Positions 40,081 to 45,966 of a DNA stretch of 45,966 nt are shown piece by piece. The DNA is taken from positions 1-45,966 of the forward strand of contig JAMCSY010000012.1 in the NCBI GenBank assembly GCA_023379125.1, read 5' to 3'. This DNA is from Patescibacteria group bacterium (GTDB lineage Bacteria > Patescibacteriota > Microgenomatia > Daviesbacterales > UBA10151). The notes beneath the pieces are model-generated. The model ran no database searches. It saw only the letters and a list, made by a program, of their open reading frames with translations, and was not told where the DNA came from. Each line of letters opens with the position of its first letter. Within the stretch, counting starts at the first letter, position 1. The translations under genes and the position numbers were made by a program.

Positions 40081-41502
40081 ATGTTAAAAACAATCTTTAT
40101 TTTTGTAGCTTTTCTAGTCTTACTAAGTTCTGCTGATTTATTTTTAAAAGATCCTGCTGTTTGGCCAGACGAGGTAATTATTACTCAACTGGGTAGCGAG
40201 GTTTTGCATGGTGCTTCCCCACTAAATTTTGGATATCCTCCTGGGATATTAGTGACAACTGCAGCCATCACCAAATATTTTGGTATTTCTATTATCGCCC
40301 AAAGATTATTTATTTTTATATCGGCAATTTTACTGCTGATTAGCTTAAATATCTTACTTCGTCAACTTACAAGAAATGTTTTAACCAAGCAACAGAGTAA
40401 CCTGCTTAGTTTCTTTTTTAGTATAGCCTTGATTGTTGACTATACGTTTTTAAAAGCTGTCAAAGTCAGTCGTCCTGAGATACTCACTTTGCTATTTGGA
40501 TCTCTGAGTTTGATTTTTTTTTTAACAGTTTCTATTCAACAAAAGATAGCTGCGAGAGCAGCTTATTTTCTAATGAGCAGCATCTTTTTAATAATTGGTG
40601 TCTTATTCCATCCCTTGACACTTTTTTGGCTTTTGCCAATTGGATATATCTTATTTTTTAGCAAAAAGATCTTAAAAGCAAAGCGTCAAAAATGGCTGAT
40701 TTTAATAATTCTTATAGCTATCTTTATGATATCTTTATCTTTTTTGCGCGGTCTTTTATATGGACAGTTTGCGAGTCGAGTGGATGTAAATACTATGCTT
40801 GACTCCTGGTTATTGATGGTTTTTAGACAACAACCCTGGGAATTGAGAATCTCGTATAGTATATATCTTATTTCTTCGCTTTATTTACTTTATCGCAGCA
40901 TTGTTTACAAGGATCAAATTGAAAGACTATTAGCTTTCATATTAGTGGGTAGTTGGACTGCTGCCATTTTAGGCAAGTCTTTTTGGTATTTTGTCTTACC
41001 AATCCCCTTTATTTATCTAACCTTATCCTACTGGATAATCAAATTTAGGGAGAAAACACCAAAAACTAAATTACTGATAACGAGTTTTTCTGTAGCCATT
41101 TTAGTCATAACAAATTTAGTATTAACAATTGTTTCTTTACAAGATCTGGCTGGCAACAGATATTCATATCAAGTTTATTCTCAAGCTATTGCTCAGCAAA
41201 TCCCCAGTCAAAGTAAAGTACTCATCTCCACAATCCCTGATCCATATTATGGCTTAGTTGCGAGTAATAAAAATCTTATATTAATCGAATTCCCTCCTGA
41301 ACAACTTACACCAGCAGACTACACAAAATTACTTAGTCAAATTGATTATATTGTAATAAACGGCTATTTTGATCAACCTTTTAATGGAAACTTTTTAGCA
41401 GAATATATTAAACGTAATCAGCTGCAAACAGAATCTATTAACACATATAGCTTGTATGCAGTTTCACTAATTAAGCTAAAACCACTGGTGCAAAGAAACT
41501 AA
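40081..41502 (+). CDS. GT-C membrane glycosyltransferase (PMT_2/GT39-like)
   Basis: 473 residues, about eleven membrane helices. The first loop has DPAVWPDEVIITQLGSEVL with the Asp-Glu pair expected for polyprenyl-phosphate-dependent GT-C enzymes, then a YPPGILV segment and IAQRLFIFISAILL. The C-terminal soluble part (about 380-473: VLISTIPDPYYGLVASN) is alpha/beta. No Shine-Dalgarno; the -10 is not clear. Divergent from the TMTC-like gene. Acceptor and sugar unknown. Confidence 0.75.
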   Translation: MLKTIFIFVAFLVLLSSADLFLKDPAVWPDEVIITQLGSEVLHGASPLNFGYPPGILVTTAAITKYFGISIIAQRLFIFISAILLLISLNILLRQLTRNVLTKQQSNLLSFFFSIALIVDYTFLKAVKVSRPEILTLLFGSLSLIFFLTVSIQQKIAARAAYFLMSSIFLIIGVLFHPLTLFWLLPIGYILFFSKKILKAKRQKWLILIILIAIFMISLSFLRGLLYGQFASRVDVNTMLDSWLLMVFRQQPWELRISYSIYLISSLYLLYRSIVYKDQIERLLAFILVGSWTAAILGKSFWYFVLPIPFIYLTLSYWIIKFREKTPKTKLLITSFSVAILVITNLVLTIVSLQDLAGNRYSYQVYSQAIAQQIPSQSKVLISTIPDPYYGLVASNKNLILIEFPPEQLTPADYTKLLSQIDYIVINGYFDQPFNGNFLAEYIKRNQLQTESINTYSLYAVSLIKLKPLVQRN

Positions 41503-41627
41503 TCAATTTCCCCTTGCCAGATATTTAATTTTCCGATAACATCATACTAGGAGGGGGTGAAAAGTACCACTAAGTACAATCTCTGATTTTTTGCTATAAG
41601 CAAATATTGATAAGAGATCTGATAGAT

Positions 41628-41900
41628 TTGAAAAAACTTTACATAGGTAATCTTCCATGGTCTGTAAATGACGCCAAATTAAGAGAGCTTTTTGGTAAAT
41701 ACGGATCAATTGCTACTGCAGTTGTTATTTTGGATCGACAAACAGGACGTAGTCGTGGCTTTGGCTTTGTAGAAATAGAAGACGATTCCCAAGCACAACA
41801 AGCAATTAGCGAAATGAACGGCGCAGATATCGAGGGACGAAAACTAGTCGTTAATGAAGCCAGGCCAAAGGAAGAAACCTCGAACCGCTACCCAAATTAA
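41628..41900 (+). CDS. RRM-family RNA-binding protein (Rbp type)
   Basis: 90 residues from a TTG at 41628, giving the family-typical start MKKLYIGNLPW; the open frame extends seven codons upstream without a better start. RNP2 is LYIGNL (4-9) and RNP1 is RGFGFVEI (43-50), both intact, with a conserved REAxP-like tail NEARPKEE. Single-RRM proteins of bacteria are often cold-induced RNA chaperones. Upstream (41550-41562) is AGGAGGGGGTGA, and TTTGC-TATAA-GCAAA lies in the leader. It overlaps the convergent deacetylase gene by 4 bp. Confidence 0.85.
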   Translation: MKKLYIGNLPWSVNDAKLRELFGKYGSIATAVVILDRQTGRSRGFGFVEIEDDSQAQQAISEMNGADIEGRKLVVNEARPKEETSNRYPN

Positions 41901-42871
41901 AGCAGGTTCTGAAAAGACTGAATATTAAGTGTACCACTAACCCTAATCCTAGGAAGGTTATATCTTGTCCCTTCTGATTGTGTATTGCTGGCCCAAGTTC
42001 CAATTGCGCCTACATAACCTGCTTCCCGAACCATTTGGATAATCTGATTATTAGTGGCACCATATGGATAAGCCATAAAATTAACAGGAGTACCCAGCTC
42101 TTGTTCTAATGTTTTCTTGCTTTCGGTTATTTCATTTTTGGCTACTTCAGTGGAAACGGCCGTGAGATTGTAATGATTTACCGAATGAGCCTCAAAGGAA
42201 ATTAATTGTGAATGTTGCATTTGGTGGATTTGATCCCAATTAAGATAAGCTGAGCGTCCAATTAAACCAGTCGGGATAAAAACTGTGGCCCTGAGGTTAA
42301 ATTGTTGCAAAATTGGATAAGCGTTGTAGAAAAAATCAACATAACCATCGTCAAAGGTTAAAATTACTGGTTTGCTGGGCATTGCAGTCTGGTGATTTAA
42401 GATAGCATAAAGGGTATCATAACTGATTGCGTGATAACCATTGGTGGCTAAAAACTGCATTTGTTCATGAAATTTGTCTGGGGTAATGGACAGAGCATCT
42501 CTTTGATGATCTTGGGGGTTGGGGTTATTACCAACATAATGATAATAAAGTACTGGTACTCTGACTGAGTTGCCTGATTGCTGGTATAGATAAAGCTGCT
42601 TGGTACTGGTATTAGTCAGTTTTGCTTGATCAGAAGCAGTATTTTGCGGTGGTAAAACAGTAAGATCTGTTTGCTGGGTTTGAATATTTTGCCTAGGCGT
42701 TGGTAGAGGTGAAACTTTTAATACCACAACTTGCCGACCAATAATAATCACTAGAAAGGATAATAAAACTATTAGCAGCCGTTGCCCAAGATTTTGGCTT
42801 TTGTGCTTCTTTACTTTCCGCAAAATACGATGAGTTATTTTATGAACACTTTTAATCTGTTTTTTCATCAC
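41897..42871 (-). CDS. Membrane-anchored polysaccharide deacetylase (NodB domain)
   Basis: 324 residues. Basic cytoplasmic N-terminus, one membrane segment (LLIVLLSFLVIIIGRQVVVL), Thr/Gln linker, then VPVLYYHYVGNN (motif preceding the NodB domain in PgdA/PgaB-like enzymes). The NodB core follows: VILTFDDGYVDF (Asp pair), FEAHSVNHYNL (two His), MAYPYGATNN (Arg replaced by Tyr-Gly region) and RIRVSG at the end. Probably deacetylates peptidoglycan or an exopolysaccharide. It is a second NodB protein besides the one at 9871. The first two ATG/GTG codons are adjacent, so the start could be one residue later. Confidence 0.87.
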   Translation of the reverse strand: MMKKQIKSVHKITHRILRKVKKHKSQNLGQRLLIVLLSFLVIIIGRQVVVLKVSPLPTPRQNIQTQQTDLTVLPPQNTASDQAKLTNTSTKQLYLYQQSGNSVRVPVLYYHYVGNNPNPQDHQRDALSITPDKFHEQMQFLATNGYHAISYDTLYAILNHQTAMPSKPVILTFDDGYVDFFYNAYPILQQFNLRATVFIPTGLIGRSAYLNWDQIHQMQHSQLISFEAHSVNHYNLTAVSTEVAKNEITESKKTLEQELGTPVNFMAYPYGATNNQIIQMVREAGYVGAIGTWASNTQSEGTRYNLPRIRVSGTLNIQSFQNLL

Positions 42872-43031
42872 CTAATTTGACAAGATTCCTCCATGGGACT
42901 ACAAAATTGCCACTCATCACAAGTATCTTTATTGACTTGTTTAAGACATTTTACTCAATCAGATAGATAAAGTAAGGTCTATATTTTAACAGCAGGGTTA
43001 TTTTTGATACAATACCAGAAGTTTAAGATCT

Positions 43032-43114
43032 GCTGGCGTGGTGGAATGGTATACACGTTGGACTTAAAATCCAATGACCGAAAAGTCTTGTGGGTTCGAC
43101 TCCCACCGCCAGTA
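43032..43114 (+). tRNA. tRNA-Leu(UAA)
   Basis: Acceptor GCTGGCG pairs with CGCCAGT (first pair G-U), anticodon stem TTGGA/TCCAA with loop CTTAAAA gives anticodon UAA. A long variable arm typical of tRNA-Leu follows, and T arm GTGGG-TTCGACT-CCCAC. Discriminator A. CCA is not encoded. Confidence 0.92.
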
Positions 43115-43188
43115 CTTGGTTATGCTGTAATCCACCTTGTGTGATTACAAGTAACTAAATGACGGTATTGGAGAGAACTCTAGTTTAC

Positions 43189-43244
43189 GGTTCGACAATT
43201 TACGCGAAGCGAGAAATTGGTTATTCCTCCCACCGCCAGTACTT
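43189..43244 (+). pseudogene. Broken second copy of a tRNA 3' half
   Basis: GGTTCGAC (43189-43196) and CTCCCACCGCCAGTACTT (43227-43244) are identical to adjacent pieces of the tRNA-Leu 3' half (43093-43100 and 43100-43117). They are separated by a 30-nt insert with the hairpin CAATTT-A-CGC-GAA-GCG-AG-AAATTG (43196-43219). A degenerate tRNA or a duplicated attachment-like site. Confidence 0.6.
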
Positions 43245-43249
43245 AGCTA

Positions 43250-43321
43250 CGGGGATTGGCGCAGTGGTAGCGCGCTCGGTTTGGGACCGAGAGGCCGTGA
43301 GTTCAAATCTCACATCCCCGA
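43250..43321 (+). tRNA. tRNA-Pro(UGG)
   Basis: Acceptor CGGGGAT/ATCCCCG, anticodon stem CTCGG/CCGAG with loop TTTGGGA giving anticodon UGG, T arm GTGAG-TTCAAAT-CTCAC, discriminator A, CCA not encoded. D-stem GCGC/GCGC is intact. Confidence 0.93.
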
Positions 43322-43329
43322 CAGTTTTC

Positions 43330-44745
43330 CTAAAGTGTAACGACTTTAATATTGTTTACTCTTCCCGATTCACCAACTATTGATCCCGAGACTACCACTA
43401 CTTTTTCCCCTTCCAAGTTATCTTCTATTTCTCTGACTTTGGCAACAATTTGGCTTTCAAACATCTCTTCATCATCAAGTGGTTCAATCACTTCTGGTAA
43501 AATTCCCCAATTTAAGACAAGTTGATTTTGGGTCAGCTGGTCATGAGTGACAGCAATTATTTTTGCACTTGGTCTAAAGGAAGACAGTAGTCTAGCAGTT
43601 CTTCCAGAAGAGGTGGTCACAACTATCGTTTTGGCATTAATCCGAAAAGCCAAAGCAGCGGCGGAGGCTGCGACTGCACTAAATTCAAAATTTTCCTCTT
43701 CGATATTTTGCCAGTTAATCTTAATATAATTTTTGTATTCGGGGTTTTTTTCTACCGACATAATAATCCCGTGCATTGTCTCAACCGACTCAACCGGATA
43801 TTTACCGGAAGCGCTTTCCGCAGAGAGCATTACCGCATCAGCCTCATCTAAGACAGCTCGACCTACATCAGAAACTTCGGCGCGGGTTGGCCGGGGATTT
43901 TCCACCATTGACTCGAGCATTTGAGTTGCCACAATCACCGGAATTTGGTTTTGACGGCAAAGTCTAATCATTTCTTGTTGAATAATTGGGATGTCTTCTG
44001 GCTTTGTTTCGATTGCCAAATCTCCCCGAGCTACCATCACAGCATCAGAAGTTTTAACTACCTCAGCTAAGTTTTTTAAAGCCAGGGCGGTTTCCACTTT
44101 AGTGATTAGTTTAGCTTTGGAGTCGTGTTCTTTAACAAACTGACGCATATACTCAATATCTGCTGCTTGCTGAATAAAGGAAAGCGCGAGAAAATCTACC
44201 TCATGCTCTAGAGCAAACTTGGCATCTTCTAGATCTTTCTGGGTATAAATCTTGCCACCTAACTGAGTATCTGGAACATTAATGCCTTTTTTACTACTAA
44301 CCCAACCATCATTCAAGGCAGTGGCCGTAATAGTTTGCCCCACCACCGAGTCAACAGTCAGGGCAACTAGCCCATCATTAAGAAAAAGTCGCTGTTGTGG
44401 TTGTAAAAATGGAGCGAGATCAAATTGAATGGGCAATTCATCAGCTTGTGGATTAACTGAAAATTTTACTTTCTGGCCTGTTAAAATTTCTCTGGTACCT
44501 ACAAACTCACCCAGTCGCATCTTTGGACCCTGTAGGTCAGCAAAAATAGTAATTGGTTTACCTAGTTCAAAAGCAATCCGACGGATATGGTCAATCTGCT
44601 CAGCTTTCTCCTCATGTGTACCATGAGACATATTAATCCGGGCAATGTCCATTCCCGAAAGCACTAGTTTTTTGATTGTTTCATAATCCCACGAAGCAGG
44701 ACCAATCGTACATATAATCTTTGTTCTTTTAAAATCAAATTTCAT
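43330..44745 (-). CDS. pyk: Pyruvate kinase
   Basis: 471 residues, full length for a bacterial enzyme. RTKIICTIGPAS (start of the barrel), MDIARINMSHG (substrate loop), FADLQGPKMRLGEF, LSFIQQAADIEYMRQF, AKLITKVETALALKNL (catalytic Lys and the metal Glu), DAVMVARGDLAIETKPED and VIVATQMLESM...PTRAEVSDV are all present. MLSAESASGKYPVE replaces the more usual 'MLSGETA'. The C-terminal domain carries TIVVTTSSGRTARLLSSFRP. Converts phosphoenolpyruvate and ADP to pyruvate and ATP. The only central metabolic gene in the window; ends next to tRNA-Pro. Confidence 0.95.
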   Translation of the reverse strand: MKFDFKRTKIICTIGPASWDYETIKKLVLSGMDIARINMSHGTHEEKAEQIDHIRRIAFELGKPITIFADLQGPKMRLGEFVGTREILTGQKVKFSVNPQADELPIQFDLAPFLQPQQRLFLNDGLVALTVDSVVGQTITATALNDGWVSSKKGINVPDTQLGGKIYTQKDLEDAKFALEHEVDFLALSFIQQAADIEYMRQFVKEHDSKAKLITKVETALALKNLAEVVKTSDAVMVARGDLAIETKPEDIPIIQQEMIRLCRQNQIPVIVATQMLESMVENPRPTRAEVSDVGRAVLDEADAVMLSAESASGKYPVESVETMHGIIMSVEKNPEYKNYIKINWQNIEEENFEFSAVAASAAALAFRINAKTIVVTTSSGRTARLLSSFRPSAKIIAVTHDQLTQNQLVLNWGILPEVIEPLDDEEMFESQIVAKVREIEDNLEGEKVVVVSGSIVGESGRVNNIKVVTL

Positions 44746-44880
44746 TAAAACACTTTCAACCGAGGATATCTTAGCTCATAGTCAATATAATCACTATGAA
44801 GAAGAGTCAATTTACCTTGATTTATTCTATTGATTAAATTCATCATAAGACGGCCTACTGCCTTTTGTAAAGAGCTATCT

Positions 44881-44908
44881 TTGCAAAAGTAATTTTCCTG
44901 TGTACAAT
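44881..44908 (+). promoter_or_regulatory. Promoter of the HIT gene
   Basis: TTGCAA (44881-44886), 16-nt spacer, TACAAT (44903-44908), then 9 nt to the ATG at 44918. It supports the start at 44918 rather than 44900, which lies within the promoter. Confidence 0.72.
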
Positions 44909-44917
44909 TCTGACAAG

Positions 44918-45322
44918 ATGGATTGTGTTTTTTGCAGTATCGTTAAGAACCAATTACCTGCTTACAAAATCTTGGAGGATGATCATTTTTTAGCGTTTTT
45001 AAGCATTGCCCCAATTAATCCTGGACATACCTTAATCATTCCTAAACACCATCAAGGGTATCTGTTCGACGAAGACATGCAAACATTATCGCAAATTCTA
45101 CCCTATGCCAAACCAATTGCTCAGGCTTTAAAAAAAGCTTTTCAGCCTAAAACCGGTAAAATTGGCTTGATTGTAGCAGGCCAGGGAGTTGCCCATACTC
45201 ATCTTCACCTGATTCCCATGGATGCCGAGACTGATTTAGATTTTAAAAGAGCCAAACACAATCTACCCGAGAGTGAATTTAGAGCTAATCTAGAGTTGAT
45301 AAAAAGTAATCTTGAGGAGTAA
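44918..45322 (+). CDS. HIT-family nucleotide-binding hydrolase (HinT-like)
   Basis: 134 residues from the ATG at 44918. MDCVFCSIVKNQLPAYKI with the C-x2-C zinc half-site, PINPGHTLIIPKHH, and the histidine triad VAHTHLHLIPMD. This is the HinT/Fhit superfamily with the standard length. Purine nucleoside phosphoramidase activity is typical. An upstream ATG at 44900 is embedded in the promoter and is unlikely. Confidence 0.9.
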   Translation: MDCVFCSIVKNQLPAYKILEDDHFLAFLSIAPINPGHTLIIPKHHQGYLFDEDMQTLSQILPYAKPIAQALKKAFQPKTGKIGLIVAGQGVAHTHLHLIPMDAETDLDFKRAKHNLPESEFRANLELIKSNLEE

Positions 45323-45340
45323 AATACTTCATAGATCCCG

Positions 45341-45966
45341 ATGAAGACAATTATTACACATATCAGACCACATCTAGATGAAGTTGGGGCAATTTGGCTG
45401 ATCAAAAACTTTCTTGATGGTTGGGAAAAACCAGAAATTAGTTTTATCAGTGCAGAAAAGGGCAACTTGGGTCTGGTTGATCTACCCGATGCGCTACATA
45501 TTGGTGTGGGTAGGGGTAAATATGATGAACACAAAGGTGACTTGGAAAAATCTTCAATGTTGCTAGTTTGGGAAGATGTCAAAAAACAAGGCAAGGCTCC
45601 TGATGATTATTTAAAACGAAACGCCATTGATGAGTTTGTGAACTGGAATAATTTAATTGACAATGCCAGACTGCCTTTTGATGAATATAGTGTGGCCAGT
45701 TTTATTAGGGCAACTACCAACGATCCTCAAGATAGCATGGAATCGATTGAGCTTGGTTTAAAGATTCTCGATCGAATTTATATTAGATTAGTTTTCAAGC
45801 AAGTTGAGCTGGGTGAGTGGGATAAAAGGGTTGATTTTCAATCTCGCTGGGGTAAGTCAATGGCGATTGAATCAGCTAATTTTCGTGACTTTTTTGCTTT
45901 CCGCGATGGTTATAATATCGTAGTTAGACACAATCCTCAGACTAATTATATTGGAGTGACTGCTCC
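45341..45966 (+). CDS. Partial gene, possible MYG1/DHH-like metal-dependent phosphoesterase
   Basis: 209 codons seen, open to the right edge. The start MKTIITHIRPHLDEVGAIWLIK has an H-x-x-P-H-L-D-E motif, and IGVGRGKYDEHKGD (about 50-62) has a G-x-G-x-x-x-x-D-E-H element. MYG1 (UPF0160) proteins have comparable 'H-x-x-x-x-H-x-D-E' and 'D-H-H' elements. The resemblance is by pattern only, and the D-H-H triad is D-E-H here. Middle part helical (SSMLLVWEDVKKQG; FVNWNNLIDNARLPF). Otherwise unrecognised. Confidence 0.5.
   Translation, partial: MKTIITHIRPHLDEVGAIWLIKNFLDGWEKPEISFISAEKGNLGLVDLPDALHIGVGRGKYDEHKGDLEKSSMLLVWEDVKKQGKAPDDYLKRNAIDEFVNWNNLIDNARLPFDEYSVASFIRATTNDPQDSMESIELGLKILDRIYIRLVFKQVELGEWDKRVDFQSRWGKSMAIESANFRDFFAFRDGYNIVVRHNPQTNYIGVTA

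Noticed and set aside
43159-43383. 74-codon frame spanning the two tRNAs
   Set aside because: It runs through tRNA-Pro and a tRNA fragment; it is not a gene.
1-45966. CRISPR arrays or defence islands
   Set aside because: No regularly spaced identical repeats and no Cas, restriction or toxin-antitoxin genes were seen; the only repeats are the hairpin elements and protein-coding low-complexity regions.

Overview
The window looks like a chromosomal segment of a Candidate Phyla Radiation (Patescibacteria) bacterium, most likely of the Microgenomates type. This is inference, not proof. It rests on the low GC content, very dense packing (several convergent genes overlap at their 3' ends), the number of small orphan proteins, Pro-Thr-rich 'TPTP' linkers in secreted proteins, Asn/Ser/Thr-Gly repeat surface proteins, two sortases, many GT-C glycosyltransferases and a single housekeeping metabolic gene (pyruvate kinase). 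TGA is used as a stop codon, so the recoded SR1/Gracilibacteria code is excluded. No plasmid, phage or CRISPR module is visible.

Layout. 1-705: redox operon of an ArsR regulator and a DUF302-glutaredoxin fusion (cut by the left edge). 750-4090: minus-strand secreted or small proteins, namely a coiled-coil C39-like peptidase, a 4-TM protein, a ferritin-like protein and a bacterial G1 (eqolisin) peptidase. 4150-7554: PadR/membrane-protein pair, HAD phosphatase, a stand-alone Clp-N protein and two orphans. 7729-13371: a polysaccharide operon (processive GT2, 2-TM partner, sortase, NodB deacetylase with three C-terminal modules, glycoside hydrolase) that resembles a PNAG/Pga-type system. 13442-18676: FAD oxidoreductase, GT-C transferase, LmbE deacetylase, secreted HNH nuclease. 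18701-19455: hairpin-rich repeats and a terminator. 19485-24543: metal section (Fur-like regulator with a ZIP transporter, Nramp-related transporter) plus a methyltransferase. 24633-31125: AT3 acyltransferase with SGNH hydrolase, 4-TM 'holin-IV' protein, SIMPL-domain protein, MgtA-type P-ATPase. 31455-36919: the most striking locus, an operon of three tandem-repeat surface proteins ending with a sortase. One substrate carries a C-terminal LAATG sorting signal, and the operon has an unusual leader with two mutually exclusive perfect hairpins. 37397-45966: DUF4352 protein, TMTC-like TPR glycosyltransferase, GT-C enzyme, RRM protein, second NodB deacetylase, tRNA-Leu and tRNA-Pro with a broken tRNA 3' half between them, pyruvate kinase, HIT hydrolase and a partial gene.

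A pattern runs through the whole window. The first gene of most transcription units has a -10 hexamer ending only 6-10 nt before the start codon, so the mRNAs should be leaderless or nearly so. Many genes inside operons instead have clear Shine-Dalgarno sequences. I used this pattern to correct many start codons, and several corrected starts remove apparent gene overlaps or implausible N-termini.

How the genes fit together: most of the window builds or decorates the cell surface. There are polysaccharide synthesis and deacetylation genes, three GT-C glycosyltransferases, O-acylation genes, sortase-anchored repeat fibres, and a secreted peptidase and nuclease. The rest is largely divalent-metal handling. 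Everything here was read by eye from the sequence; no database search was possible.
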